A stretch of DNA of 64,000 nt from Capnocytophaga sp. oral taxon 338 str. F0234 (GTDB lineage Bacteria; Bacteroidota; Bacteroidia; Flavobacteriales; Flavobacteriaceae), in contig NZ_GL872413.1 in NCBI RefSeq assembly GCF_000192225.1, positions 2,228,794-2,292,793 on the forward strand, read 5' to 3'. Of the stretch, positions 50,762 through 60,982 are shown one piece after another (the first letter of the stretch is position 1; the number at the start of each line of letters is the position of its first letter). Under the pieces are notes generated by a model. The model was not told the origin of the DNA. It did no database searches and was given only the letters and a program-made list of their open reading frames with translations. Made by a program: the position numbers and the translations under genes.

Positions 50762-52033
50762 ATGGCAATAGACTTGCTCCTTGGTCTCCAATGGGGAGAT
50801 GAAGGAAAAGGAAAAATTGTAGATGTCCTTACTCCTAAATATGACATTATAGCACGTTTCCAAGGAGGTCCCAATGCTGGTCATACTCTTGAATTCGAAG
50901 GAATTAAGCATGTTCTGCATACGATTCCTTCAGGGATCTTCCACCCTAATGTAATCAATGTTATAGGAAATGGTGTCGTTATTGACCCTATTATTCTCAA
51001 AAAAGAGATAGAGGCACTAACTCCTTTTCATATTAATATCAAGGAGCGCCTACTCATTTCTCGTAAAGCTCATATCATTCTCCCAACACATCGGTTATTA
51101 GACAAAGCCTCTGAGCTTTCCAAAGGGAAGTCTAAGATAGGTTCTACCCTTAAAGGCATAGGTCCTTGTTACATGGATAAAACAGGTCGCAATGGATTAA
51201 GAATAGGCGATTTGGAAAACGCAGACTTCCCTAACTTATACCATAAGTTAACTCAGAAGCATTTGGCTATGATTGATTTCTATGGAGTAACTTTGGATTA
51301 TAACTTAAAAGAACTAGAAGAAGAATTCTTTGAGGCTATCAACCTTATCAAAACTCTTACATTTATTGATAGTGAGGATTTCTTCTATCATGCTCAGAAA
51401 CAAGGTAAGAAAATTCTTGCAGAAGGAGCACAAGGTTCTATGTTGGATATTGATTTTGGTACCTATCCCTTTGTTACTTCCTCCAATACTACAGCATCAG
51501 GTGCCTGTACAGGACTCGGGATTGCCCCTAATCAAATCAAAAATGTCATGGGTATTTTTAAAGCTTATACTACCCGTGTAGGTAGTGGTTCTTTCCCTAC
51601 TGAACTCTTTGACGAAACTGGTGATAAAATTGCTCAAATAGGCAGAGAGGTTGGTGCTACCACCGGAAGAAAACGACGATGTGGCTGGCTGGATTTGGTG
51701 GCTCTTCGTTATGCCATCCACCTAAGTGGTGTTACTCAACTAATGATGATGAAAGCAGATGTACTCAATGGTTTTGACTCGTTAAAAATTTGTACCGCTT
51801 ATCATTACAAAGGAGAGACTATCCACCACTTTCCTTATGGAACAGAAACAGAAAATATTGAGCCTATCTATACAGAACTCAAAGGATGGCATAAGGACTT
51901 ATCTGATATAAAAAATGTCCATGACCTCCCTAATGAACTTATGGATTATATCCGTTTTATTGAGAAAGAAACAGAAGTTCCTGTTACTTTAGTTTCTGTA
52001 GGAGCTGATAGAAAGCAGACTCTTTTATTCTAA
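50762..52033 (+). CDS. purA: Adenylosuccinate synthetase
   Basis: 423 residues, full length. The P-loop WGDEGKGKIVDVL (about 10-22), the GGPNAGHTLEFEG motif with the catalytic His, SKIGSTLKGIGPCYMDKTGR, YTTRVGSGSFPTELFD and TGRKRRCGWLDLVALRYA are all present. It joins IMP and aspartate with GTP in AMP synthesis. It is the second gene of the fur operon; an iron regulator with a purine gene is unusual outside this phylum but the adjacency is clear. Confidence 0.97.
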   Translation: MAIDLLLGLQWGDEGKGKIVDVLTPKYDIIARFQGGPNAGHTLEFEGIKHVLHTIPSGIFHPNVINVIGNGVVIDPIILKKEIEALTPFHINIKERLLISRKAHIILPTHRLLDKASELSKGKSKIGSTLKGIGPCYMDKTGRNGLRIGDLENADFPNLYHKLTQKHLAMIDFYGVTLDYNLKELEEEFFEAINLIKTLTFIDSEDFFYHAQKQGKKILAEGAQGSMLDIDFGTYPFVTSSNTTASGACTGLGIAPNQIKNVMGIFKAYTTRVGSGSFPTELFDETGDKIAQIGREVGATTGRKRRCGWLDLVALRYAIHLSGVTQLMMMKADVLNGFDSLKICTAYHYKGETIHHFPYGTETENIEPIYTELKGWHKDLSDIKNVHDLPNELMDYIRFIEKETEVPVTLVSVGADRKQTLLF

Positions 52034-52052
52034 AAATAATAACTCTTACCGA

Positions 52053-53624
52053 ATGAAATATTTTTACAATCCTTTCTTTTCCCTATGCGGAATCCTTTTA
52101 CTTATCTCTGCCTGCAATACTGATGGAGATATTAATTCTATTGATGGAAATATTCTGGGAGAAACAAACTTCACCCCAAAAAAAGATTCTATTCCTTTAG
52201 AATTTAACAACATAAAGGTAAAAGCTATTCAAACTAATGGCTTGAATAACTATTTATTGGGACAAATTACTCAAAATAGCTTAGGAACTACCAATATTTC
52301 TCTCATAAGTCAGGTACTTCTTTCTAGTACTGCTCCTTCTTTTGGAGAAAAATCCTCAAGTGCAGAATCCTCTTCCTTTAATGAAAATGAAACTGTAGAA
52401 AAAGTGTATTTATATCTCCCTTTTTTATCTAAGGAAAAAACAAAAAAGGATCCTAATAATAGTAATAAAAATATTAAGACCTATACTTTAGATTCCATTT
52501 ATGGAAATAAAAATGCCCGATTTACTCTTAAAGTAGAAGAACTCAACTACCATCTGAGTGATACAGACAGTAACCTAGAGAGCAAGATATACTACTCTAA
52601 CTTATCTGTTCCTACTTCCAATACTTTAGCTGAGGTTACTGTACAAGGATTTAGTGATCAGGCTATCGTTCGTCATCAGTTTGATGACCCTACCACTAAA
52701 GAAGATGAATCCAAAAAGGAAAAAGATAAGCTCGCTCCTGGTATCCGCATAGAGCTATCACCCTCTATTTTCCAAACATATCTACTAAACAATGAAGGTA
52801 GTAATGTTCTAAGGAGTAATGATAGCTTTAGAAATTTATTAAAAGGAATCGTAATCTCCTCCTCTAACTTTTCAGCAGATTTACTGGGTCTTATCAACTT
52901 AAAAAATGCTAAAATAGAGGTCATTTACACCTATCTTTTCAAAAAAGATGGAAAAGATTTTACAAAAAGAAAATCCTACGAACTTAACCTTACTGGAGGC
53001 ATCTCCTTCAACAAATATAATGTAACTAATGAATCTCTTACTTTATCCCAAGATATTCTCTACCTTAAGGGAGGACAAGGATATGTGGCTGAAGTGAGCA
53101 TTCCTGAAAATAATACCGTTTTCAAAATGCTTAAGGAGAAAAAACCTATTATTAATCAGGCTGATTTATATCTCTATGTAGATAAAGCAAATGTAAATAT
53201 AGCTCAACTCCCTTCTTATGTACTTGCCTATAATGCTGACAAAGGTATAATTTTATCTGATTATAGAAATGATTTAGCCAATAAAATATCCTCTGATTAT
53301 ATTTCTATAGGGAAACTTAAGAAAGATGCAAAAGGAAATTACTTTTATTTGGTTCGTATCACTGATCATCTTACCAATATTATTAAAAATAATGCAGAAA
53401 ATATAAAAATAGGATTGGCTGTTTCCACTCACTTAGCCGTAGCTTCCAGAACAACCCTTTCTGCTATGAATAATAAAAAGTATCAGGATACAAGTAATCA
53501 AGTAAGGAATACAGTTCTTGGAGATGCTGAAAATACGTTATATACAGCGATCTATGGAAATAGTTCCAATGTTCCAGAGGCGAAGAAGCTTAAACTTAAA
53601 GTATATTATACTTTAGCAAAATAA
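52053..53624 (+). CDS. DUF4270 lipoprotein
   Basis: 523 residues. A lipoprotein signal ends in LLLISAC (Cys about 21). The mature part is mostly beta-structure with a GGISFNKYNVTNESLTLSQD-type segment and ends KKLKLKVYYTLAK, as in DUF4270 proteins of Flavobacteria. Function unknown, presumably at the outer membrane or cell surface. It is 19 bases after purA and is the last gene of the operon. Confidence 0.85.
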   Translation: MKYFYNPFFSLCGILLLISACNTDGDINSIDGNILGETNFTPKKDSIPLEFNNIKVKAIQTNGLNNYLLGQITQNSLGTTNISLISQVLLSSTAPSFGEKSSSAESSSFNENETVEKVYLYLPFLSKEKTKKDPNNSNKNIKTYTLDSIYGNKNARFTLKVEELNYHLSDTDSNLESKIYYSNLSVPTSNTLAEVTVQGFSDQAIVRHQFDDPTTKEDESKKEKDKLAPGIRIELSPSIFQTYLLNNEGSNVLRSNDSFRNLLKGIVISSSNFSADLLGLINLKNAKIEVIYTYLFKKDGKDFTKRKSYELNLTGGISFNKYNVTNESLTLSQDILYLKGGQGYVAEVSIPENNTVFKMLKEKKPIINQADLYLYVDKANVNIAQLPSYVLAYNADKGIILSDYRNDLANKISSDYISIGKLKKDAKGNYFYLVRITDHLTNIIKNNAENIKIGLAVSTHLAVASRTTLSAMNNKKYQDTSNQVRNTVLGDAENTLYTAIYGNSSNVPEAKKLKLKVYYTLAK

Positions 53625-54371
53625 CTAATCTAACCTATTGATTATTTTGTAATTATTCTCTTTAAGGTACTTCAACAATTTTTCTAAAACATGAAGAGTT
53701 CGTTCTGAAGTATCATGCATAAGAATAATATTTCCATGAGATAATTTAGATAGAACTCGGCTTAATAGCCGAGTTTCGTCTTTTATTACTGTATCTAGAG
53801 AACGTATATCCCATCCTACAGCCTTTTTCCCTGTAAGCTTTATAGCTCGTGCTATATGAGGATTTGTTACTCCATAAGGAGGACGAAAAAAGCAAGTAGT
53901 AATTTCAAATTTTTTTAAAATTTCATCTGTTTTTTGAATTTCCTCTACCATAGTAGCTGTGGGTGCAAAACAATTCTTAGGAGAATGAGAATAGGTATGA
54001 TTTCCTATCAAGTGCCCCTCTTTCTTAATACGCCGTAGCGTATCAGGATATTTTTCTATTCGTTGACCTATACAAAAGAAAATAGCTTTTACCTCATACT
54101 CCTTTAACAAATCTAAAAAGCGTGGTGTAAGCTCAGTAATACCATCATCAAAGGAAAGAGCTATTACTTTTTTAGGTCTACCCTTCAAATGGTAGATAGT
54201 TGAAACAAAGTAAGATAACCGGATATCAAAGATACCCCAAAATAACAACCCTATAAACACTATACTTATTATAAGGTAGTAAACCCAAGAAAAATGCCAT
54301 AGATAGCCTACTACCAAAGATAGCAATAAAAAAAGGCAGTTATATTGGTGTTTGTTCATCTCTAATAACAA
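53625..54371 (-). CDS. Polysaccharide deacetylase (NodB family)
   Basis: 248 residues. Two hydrophobic N-terminal segments (CLFLLLSLVVGYLWHFSW and YLIISIVFIGLLFWGIF) anchor it. The NodB domain follows: VIALSFDDGITELTPRFLDL (catalytic Asp-Asp), LIGNHTYSHSP (His pair), CFFRPPYGVTNP and NIILMHDTSERTL. It would remove acetyl groups from a peptidoglycan or polysaccharide sugar. The start at 54371 overlaps the upstream gene by ten bases; Met at 54359 is an alternative. Confidence 0.9.
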   Translation of the reverse strand: MLLEMNKHQYNCLFLLLSLVVGYLWHFSWVYYLIISIVFIGLLFWGIFDIRLSYFVSTIYHLKGRPKKVIALSFDDGITELTPRFLDLLKEYEVKAIFFCIGQRIEKYPDTLRRIKKEGHLIGNHTYSHSPKNCFAPTATMVEEIQKTDEILKKFEITTCFFRPPYGVTNPHIARAIKLTGKKAVGWDIRSLDTVIKDETRLLSRVLSKLSHGNIILMHDTSERTLHVLEKLLKYLKENNYKIINRLD

Positions 54372-56539
54372 TCTGCTAAAAGTTGTTTATTCGCCTTATA
54401 ATATTCTGATGAAAATTCAGTTAAGGTATCTATCCATTGGATAACATCTTTGTACATATTCATTGATCCACATATCATAATAATACCTTCTTTTTCAAGA
54501 GCAGTCCTAACAAATTCTGCATTTTTCTTAAGCAAATCTGTCACATATCCTCCCTCTTCTTCTCTTGAGTAGATAAAATGATACTCCTTGAGTTTTCCCT
54601 TCTGTACCTGCTTCTCAAAGAAATCTCTATAATAAGCAACGGCTTCATCATTATATCGGAATCCTACATACAGGTGAATAGAAGCATGTTTATTTTCTTC
54701 AATCATTCCTAAATAAGGAGCTATTCCAGTACCATTAGCAACTAATATTATAGTCCTGTTTTTAATCTTCTTCGGAAAATGAAATGAAGGATTTGGGACG
54801 ATACGTGCTTGTATATTCTCTCCTTTTTGCAAGTTATAGAGATAATTAGAACCTAATCCATAAGGATGAAGCTTTACGGTAAGCTGTATCTTCCCTGCTA
54901 CTTTACCTATAGAATACAAGCGTTCTTTCTTACCATCGGGATATATAGCTAATAAATCTCCTGAAGTATACTTCTCAGGAGAATACAAACGCAAAGAAAA
55001 GATGCCTTCTTCCTCAAGAGATAAATCTGATTTTTCAAGTACCTTTACCTTATGAAGTATTGGTTCTTCTGCTTGATAGAAAGTAGTCAAGGTATCCAAA
55101 AGTATGCCTGTAGTTGCATTCCAATCGGTTACCCATTTCAAAAATTCCTCCACTGATTGATTATTCACTGTATGTAAGGGGAGTAATTCCTTTGCCCATG
55201 ACTGCTCTTGAAGTATCTGCTGTACCTCTTTAGCAAATTGACAAAAGTCAGGATAAATATCGGAACCAAAACCTACTACCGAAAAAAATAGTTCTTTTTG
55301 AGAAATCATCCTTGCTTTGGGTAGAAACTTATCTGCATTAGAAGGAGCATTCCCTACGCCATAAGTAGAGGTAAATACTAATAAAAGCGTTGCCTGTGAG
55401 TATTCTTGATAATGGTTTAATGGGGCAAGATAGGCTTTCTTCTCTAAGGAAATAAGTTGGGAAAATACTTTTTGCGCTAAGAAAAGAGTATTCCCACCCT
55501 CTGAACCATAAAGAATAATATATTCAGCCTCCTGAAATGTATAGAGATTATGGAACTTGACGGATTTCTTTCTTAAAGTAATAGCAAAGCCCGTATAGAT
55601 AAAAAAGAGAATTCCTATACAAGAAAGTACCAATATAGCTGCCCACCAAGCGCTTGTCCTACCTGTATGTAAGTCCTTGAAAAAACTTGCTAAGAGTTGT
55701 GCTTTAGGGTATTTTATCTCGCTAAGTATATTTCCTGTAAACTGGCTTACTATAAGCTCTCTGTCCTTGAGCTTTATCAAATAAGTATCTTCTGGAGTAG
55801 TATCAAAAGGAAACTCTACACTCACTACCTGATTAAGAGTAATTTGGTTAAATACAGCTATCTTTCTCACCTCCATAGGTTCTCCCCCATCATAGAATTC
55901 CTCTTCAGAGGTATCCACTGAATGCTTTACCTCTTCTTTCTGAATAAAGAAACGATTATACACCAGATAAGTACCTGTGAGTCCTAATATCAATATAGGA
56001 ATGAGCAACCATTTACCAAAAACTGTATGATAATATTGAGAAAAATTCCATTTTATCGTTCTTTTAAAGAAATTTCTAATTCCCTTTTGCTTTTGAAAAA
56101 CAAGCATTAATCCTGAGAAAGCACTCAGTAGCAAAAAGAAAGCAACTATTCCCATTACCATACGTCCTATATTCTTCAGTTCTAAGGAACGATGTAAGGA
56201 TATTATCCTCTTTATAAAAGAAGATTTATTTTCTATCTTCCCCAATATTTTCCCTGTTAAAGGGTCAATATGTGCATTAACTTCTTCTCCTTTTAGGTTA
56301 GTAGCCTTAATAGATGCAAATCCTCTGGGGTCAAAAGAAAGTGTATTTACTTCCAGATAAGCATCCTTTATCCCTGCCACAGACTGCGCTAAGGTTATCC
56401 TTCTAAGGTTATCTATTTTATAAGAAGGATATTGTCTGTCTATATTATTTATACCTATAATAATCCCTGTAAGAGAGGCTAAGACAAAGAATAAGGAGGC
56501 TATAATAGCCAATATCAGATGTATATAACGCCAACGCAT
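54362..56539 (-). CDS. PepSY-TM / flavodoxin / NADPH-flavin reductase fusion
   Basis: 725 residues from Met at 56539 (frame open to 56566). The N-terminal PepSY-associated membrane part has four helices (HLILAIIASLFFVLASLTGI, MGIVAFFLLLSAFSGLMLVF, LLIPILILGLTGTYLVY, WWAAILVLSCIGILFFIY). A flavodoxin-like domain follows (about 340-480, EYIILYGSEGGNTLFLAQKV and TSTYGVGNAPSNADKF), then the FAD/NAD part (HPYGLGSNYLYNLQKGENIQ, TIILVANGTGIAPYLGM, IMICGSMNMYKDV). It should move electrons from NADPH across the inner membrane, probably to ferric siderophores or other periplasmic acceptors. Confidence 0.85.
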   Translation of the reverse strand: MRWRYIHLILAIIASLFFVLASLTGIIIGINNIDRQYPSYKIDNLRRITLAQSVAGIKDAYLEVNTLSFDPRGFASIKATNLKGEEVNAHIDPLTGKILGKIENKSSFIKRIISLHRSLELKNIGRMVMGIVAFFLLLSAFSGLMLVFQKQKGIRNFFKRTIKWNFSQYYHTVFGKWLLIPILILGLTGTYLVYNRFFIQKEEVKHSVDTSEEEFYDGGEPMEVRKIAVFNQITLNQVVSVEFPFDTTPEDTYLIKLKDRELIVSQFTGNILSEIKYPKAQLLASFFKDLHTGRTSAWWAAILVLSCIGILFFIYTGFAITLRKKSVKFHNLYTFQEAEYIILYGSEGGNTLFLAQKVFSQLISLEKKAYLAPLNHYQEYSQATLLLVFTSTYGVGNAPSNADKFLPKARMISQKELFFSVVGFGSDIYPDFCQFAKEVQQILQEQSWAKELLPLHTVNNQSVEEFLKWVTDWNATTGILLDTLTTFYQAEEPILHKVKVLEKSDLSLEEEGIFSLRLYSPEKYTSGDLLAIYPDGKKERLYSIGKVAGKIQLTVKLHPYGLGSNYLYNLQKGENIQARIVPNPSFHFPKKIKNRTIILVANGTGIAPYLGMIEENKHASIHLYVGFRYNDEAVAYYRDFFEKQVQKGKLKEYHFIYSREEEGGYVTDLLKKNAEFVRTALEKEGIIMICGSMNMYKDVIQWIDTLTEFSSEYYKANKQLLADCY

Positions 56540-56689
56540 ATTATTAGTTTTGAGTCCATTTGCCAATAAACTATTAGCATTAATTATTTTTCTTACTTCT
56601 CACTCACATACTCGCACTCATCTGACTTCATTTTTCATTTAATAAAGTTGTGAGTATCCATAAGCTATAGCTTTTACTTATTACTTGAC

Positions 56690-58012
56690 CTAAATCATTC
56701 CTCGTGCTTTAAGTTCCAAATACTTATTAATACTCTGTAAGGTAAGTTCCTGTGGAGCAGTAAGGATACACTGTATCCCGTGACGGATAAGTTCCTGAAC
56801 AATAAGGCGCTTTTCAAAAGAAAATTTTTCTGCTATCACCTTATCATATACTTCCTGAATATTTTCTGAAGGCTTCTGCACCATCCTCTCTAATTCTGTA
56901 TTTTGAAAGAAAATAACTACTAACAAATGCTTTTTAGCAATAGCTTTAAGAAAAGGTAACTGCCTATATAAGCTATTTCTCGTCTCAAAATTAGTATAAA
57001 GTAATAATAAACTCCTTTGTTTTATCGTATTATTAATATCTGAATAGAGCCTACTGAAATCTGTTTCTTGAAAATTGGTCCTAATACTATAGAGAGCCTC
57101 CATAATCCTCTCCATTTGAGAGGATTTTCGATCAGCCACTACCCTATCCTCCACTTTCTTAGAAAAAGTAAATACGCCTGCTTTATCTTGCTTTCTTAGA
57201 ATAATATTGGTTAGCGCCAATGAAGTATTAATAGCATAATCCAGAAGAGATAAACCTTCAAAAGGCATTTGCATGCTACGCCCTTTATCTATAAGAGTAT
57301 ATACATTCTGGGACTTTTCATCTTGATACTGATTAACCATCAGTTGTCTTCGCTTGGAAGAGGCTTTCCAATTAATAGTTCGCATATCATCACCCTGTAC
57401 ATAATCACGGATATGCTCGAATTCCATAGTATGCCCTATCTTGCGGATCTTCTTCAATCCATAATCAAATAAACGCTGGGAAAAAGCAATAAGTTCAAAT
57501 TTCTTCATTTGTATGAATGAAGGGTAGGTAGCTACCATTGCATTCTCACAAGAAATATATCGCTTCATCACTAGCTGCAAGGGAGTATATACAAAGGCAT
57601 TGAGTTTCCCAAAACTATATTCTCCTCGTTCGGTAGGGCGGAGTTGGTATTGTAATACTTTTTCTTGTCCTCCTTTGAAGAACATTTTATACTGAAAATT
57701 ACGTTTCTGAAACTGAAAAGGAATCTCATCTATCAGTTGTACATATATTGGGAATGGATAAAGACTTTTTATATTAACCTCTATCAGATTTTCATCACTA
57801 TTAGAAAGCCTTTCAGGCAATATCCGCTGGGCTATAATCCCCCTCTTGATAGTAAATACAAAAAGAAAATCTAAGAAACATAATAGGATAAACACATACA
57901 ATGCTCCTTGTGCTATGGGAAGGAGTTGCTCCCAAAAAAAAGCAAGCACGAAGAGTCCCATCAGGCATAATATCCAAATGAAAAATCCCGTATGTAGGTA
58001 TAATTTTCTCAT
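56690..58012 (-). CDS. DUF58 domain protein
   Basis: 440 residues. Two N-terminal membrane helices (FIWILCLMGLFVLAFFW, ALYVFILLCFLDFLFVFTI), then the DUF58 core with EFEHIRDYVQGDDMRTINWK and the vWA-like strand VYTLIDKGRSM that holds a metal-site-like Asp-x-Gly-x-Ser. It overlaps moxR by four bases, as in many bacteria, and likely works with that AAA+ ATPase in folding or metal loading of partner proteins. The exact client is unknown. Confidence 0.92.
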   Translation of the reverse strand: MRKLYLHTGFFIWILCLMGLFVLAFFWEQLLPIAQGALYVFILLCFLDFLFVFTIKRGIIAQRILPERLSNSDENLIEVNIKSLYPFPIYVQLIDEIPFQFQKRNFQYKMFFKGGQEKVLQYQLRPTERGEYSFGKLNAFVYTPLQLVMKRYISCENAMVATYPSFIQMKKFELIAFSQRLFDYGLKKIRKIGHTMEFEHIRDYVQGDDMRTINWKASSKRRQLMVNQYQDEKSQNVYTLIDKGRSMQMPFEGLSLLDYAINTSLALTNIILRKQDKAGVFTFSKKVEDRVVADRKSSQMERIMEALYSIRTNFQETDFSRLYSDINNTIKQRSLLLLYTNFETRNSLYRQLPFLKAIAKKHLLVVIFFQNTELERMVQKPSENIQEVYDKVIAEKFSFEKRLIVQELIRHGIQCILTAPQELTLQSINKYLELKARGMI

Positions 58013-58992
58013 CGTGGAACGGCTACACTCTCTATGATTTGTTGGATAATTTGTTCTGTTTTGATACCTTCCATCTCTTTTTCAGGAGAAAGAATAACCC
58101 TATGTCCAAGTACTGGATAGGCAGCTTGTTTAATATCCTCTGGAGTTACAAAATCTCTCCCTGCAAGAGCGGAAAATCCTTTGGATGCATTGAGCATTGC
58201 TAAAGAAGCACGTGGAGAAGCCCCTAAATAAAGGAAACTGTTTTCACGAGTATTTTGAGTAATTTTGGCGATATATTCTATTAATTGAGGTTCTATTAGA
58301 ATATTTTTTACTAATCCTTGATAGCGTATTAAACTTTCTCCATCAAGTACTTTCTCCACAGAGGTTGTTTTGTCCTGTGCTTTAGCTTCGTGCTCACGAG
58401 TAATTATCTGTATTTCATCTTCTAAAGAAGGATAATCAATTACTATCTTGAAAAGAAAACGGTCTAATTGTGCCTCTGGCAAGCGATAAGTACCCTCCTG
58501 TTCCACAGGGTTTTGGGTTGCTATTACTAAGAAAGGGGCTTGCATAGAAAAACGTATTCCGTCAATGGTAATTTGTCTCTCCTCCATTACCTCAAAAAGA
58601 GCCGCTTGGGTTTTGGCAGGAGCACGATTTATCTCATCTATTAGAATAAGATTAGAGAAAATAGGTCCCTTTTTGAATTCAAATTCCGATTTTTTTAGGT
58701 CAAATACCGAAGTTCCTAATACATCTGAAGGCATAAGATCAGGCGTGAACTGTATACGACTGAACCCAATATCTAAAGCCTTGGAAAGAAGCTTTACAGT
58801 AATAGTCTTGGCAATTCCTGGCACTCCTTCCAAAAGGATATGTCCATTACTAAGCAAAGCCACTAATAGATAGTCAATCATTCTTTCTTGTCCTACTATT
58901 ACCTTTTTTAGCTGGGAACGCACCTGACTCATCTGACGTTGCAAATCATCAAGGTCAAGGCGAGAGGTAAATTCTAACTTACTTTCGTCCAT
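58009..58992 (-). CDS. MoxR family AAA+ ATPase
   Basis: 327 residues. Walker A LLEGVPGIAKTITV, Walker B NLILIDEINRAPAKTQAALF and sensor residues in VIATQNPVEQEGTYRLPEAQ are all intact, with EVMEERQITIDGIRF as the MoxR-specific stretch. It is a cytoplasmic chaperone-like ATPase, in an operon with DUF58, DUF4350 and DUF4129 genes, the standard cluster. Confidence 0.95.
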   Translation of the reverse strand: MDESKLEFTSRLDLDDLQRQMSQVRSQLKKVIVGQERMIDYLLVALLSNGHILLEGVPGIAKTITVKLLSKALDIGFSRIQFTPDLMPSDVLGTSVFDLKKSEFEFKKGPIFSNLILIDEINRAPAKTQAALFEVMEERQITIDGIRFSMQAPFLVIATQNPVEQEGTYRLPEAQLDRFLFKIVIDYPSLEDEIQIITREHEAKAQDKTTSVEKVLDGESLIRYQGLVKNILIEPQLIEYIAKITQNTRENSFLYLGASPRASLAMLNASKGFSALAGRDFVTPEDIKQAAYPVLGHRVILSPEKEMEGIKTEQIIQQIIESVAVPR

Positions 58993-59002
58993 AAGTATAT
59001 TT

Positions 59003-60199
59003 TTAATTATTATAATTCCAAAATTCTCCTATCCATTTGTCAAGGTCTGTAAGGGTACTCTCATTGGCTTGATGGGTACTCTCAAACTGACTTATACAGG
59101 CAACTATCTTATCTACCAATTGTTTGTCTCTACCCGATTTGTTATGTAGTCGTTGAGCAAAAGCCTCATTAATTTCTTGTGTATCCAAGTAATATTTTCC
59201 TCTGACATTATCCAAGAAATAAGTAATCTTTTTTTGCACTAAGTCACTAGCATCCCCTTCCTGATAGTATAAAGAACTTACGCTTTGGGCAAATTCAATG
59301 GTAGTATTTTTCGGTTTCTCAATCACAGGGATTATCCGCTGTTGTCGTTTACCTTTGAAAATTAAGTAAAAGAGAAAGCCCAAGAGCATCAATCTCCAAG
59401 CCGTCATTAGGGCTGGCTGGCTCATAACAAAACTTAGAAACTCCGAACTGCTTGTACTCCCCAAGGAACTATCAAACCATATCGTTTTATTATCTTTAGG
59501 CAGATAAGAGAGGATGGTACTGGCATATTTACGTACTTTAGGTTCTTCTTTTAAGTAATAATTAGTAAAAACAATGGGAGGACCTAAGTGAATAAAAAAT
59601 TTCCCCCTTCCAAAGGGTACCTCTACAAAGTTTATTTTCTTTCTAATCTTTCCCTCATCTGAATAATATATGTATCCTAATGCCTTATCTCTATTTTTAT
59701 CCAAGATGGTAAAGTAATCAATTCTATCAAAAGAATGGCGACCCTTCAAAGTAAGATCGACTCTTTCATTATAGGAAGAGGTTACCAATTGTACCTCTTG
59801 ATCCTCTACATAATATGCTTCATCTGCTGCTATCCCTAAAGTATCATTCACATGATATGATGTATTCAAAAACAGTGCTTGGCTTCCTTGCTTAACCTCA
59901 GAAAGTATTTTCTCTAAAGATACTTCATCTATATCTTCTTCAGTAAAAATATAGTTATAAGTATCCTTTTTTTGATTCTTTATTAGATATTCATAAGGGG
60001 TATAGGACACCTTAGAAACTTCTTTTGTAAAAAAATGCTTCAACTCTTCTCCAAAGATATACAAGCCATAAGGTTGTTTGCTGCGTGCGTTATAAGTCAT
60101 TCGCCAATCTACCTCTTTATCATTGGAAAATACCATAAAAGCCATCACAACGACCACTAAGCCCAAAAGAATCAAATAATTACGTATTGACTTTCCCAT
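59003..60199 (-). CDS. DUF4350 domain protein
   Basis: 398 residues. An N-terminal anchor (YLILLGLVVVVMAFMVF), a periplasmic DUF4350 region (about 30-260, QPYGLYIFGEELKHFF and FGRGKFFIHLGPPIVFTNYY), a second helix (LMLLGFLFYLIF) and a cytoplasmic C-terminal tail. It is part of the MoxR cluster, one base before the DUF4129 gene. Function unknown; probably an envelope partner of the ATPase. Confidence 0.88.
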   Translation of the reverse strand: MGKSIRNYLILLGLVVVVMAFMVFSNDKEVDWRMTYNARSKQPYGLYIFGEELKHFFTKEVSKVSYTPYEYLIKNQKKDTYNYIFTEEDIDEVSLEKILSEVKQGSQALFLNTSYHVNDTLGIAADEAYYVEDQEVQLVTSSYNERVDLTLKGRHSFDRIDYFTILDKNRDKALGYIYYSDEGKIRKKINFVEVPFGRGKFFIHLGPPIVFTNYYLKEEPKVRKYASTILSYLPKDNKTIWFDSSLGSTSSSEFLSFVMSQPALMTAWRLMLLGFLFYLIFKGKRQQRIIPVIEKPKNTTIEFAQSVSSLYYQEGDASDLVQKKITYFLDNVRGKYYLDTQEINEAFAQRLHNKSGRDKQLVDKIVACISQFESTHQANESTLTDLDKWIGEFWNYNN

Positions 60200-60982
60200 T
60201 TATTTACTTTTTTGAGCATTTATATAACCCTGATAATCTGACTTTGCTTGTTGATATTGGGTGTCATTTATGGAGAATTCTCCATACCATATATAATTAT
60301 ACACCTTAGAGAGATACATAAAATTAGCTTTCTCCGTAGGATCTTGTATTTCACGTTCGTAATCGGAATTAGTTTTCCTTATATTCCATTCTATTCGTTT
60401 CCTATCCGAAAGCACTCTCAAAAGCCATAAATAATAAAGGCGAATACTTTGTCGAGTATCATTCTGTTTCTCTGCCTTTTGTATCAGTTCAGCAAAATCT
60501 ACTTCATGAATGTGTTTTTCTATCTCTGAGAGAGGAATATCATCAAACTTTTCGGTACTTCTTGCAAGAAACCAGCGCCCTTTAGCCCTTAAAACCCAAC
60601 GTATTATAAAAAATAGGGCCACTGTCAGAAGAAGTACTCCCAATATACGCACAAGGGTAAGCATCCCTACATCACCTCTATTTTTCCCATAAAGAAAATT
60701 AATAATCTTTTCTACTGCCCTTATGAATATTTTCCAGAGTCCTTCCAAAAAAGCCTCTCCTTTCTTGGATGTATCGGTATAATCAAAATCAGAAGAGTTA
60801 TATTTTCGAGGAATATCATCAAAAGCTCTCAGAGGGACAGGCGCTTCATTGATAGGTATTTGATTAACCAAGCTGTCCTTGGTTTGTATTGCTTCTTGTT
60901 GTGCATAAAGAGGGACTCCTATACACAAAAGGTATAGGAGTAGTCCATATAATTTTATCTTTTTTCTATTAGTCCTCCACAT
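60200..60982 (-). CDS. DUF4129 domain protein
   Basis: 260 residues from Met at 60982 (MWRTNRKKIKLYGLLLYLLC, a normal signal peptide ending VPLYAQQ). The frame is open to 61030, but that would overlap the upstream gene by 62 bases rather than 14. The central membrane helix is VRILGVLLLTVALFFIIRWV and the DUF4129 core is IRLYYLWLLRVLSDRKRIEW with KANFMYLSKVYNYIWYGEFS. Typical partner of DUF58/MoxR and also of transglutaminase-linked clusters. Confidence 0.85.
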   Translation of the reverse strand: MWRTNRKKIKLYGLLLYLLCIGVPLYAQQEAIQTKDSLVNQIPINEAPVPLRAFDDIPRKYNSSDFDYTDTSKKGEAFLEGLWKIFIRAVEKIINFLYGKNRGDVGMLTLVRILGVLLLTVALFFIIRWVLRAKGRWFLARSTEKFDDIPLSEIEKHIHEVDFAELIQKAEKQNDTRQSIRLYYLWLLRVLSDRKRIEWNIRKTNSDYEREIQDPTEKANFMYLSKVYNYIWYGEFSINDTQYQQAKSDYQGYINAQKSK

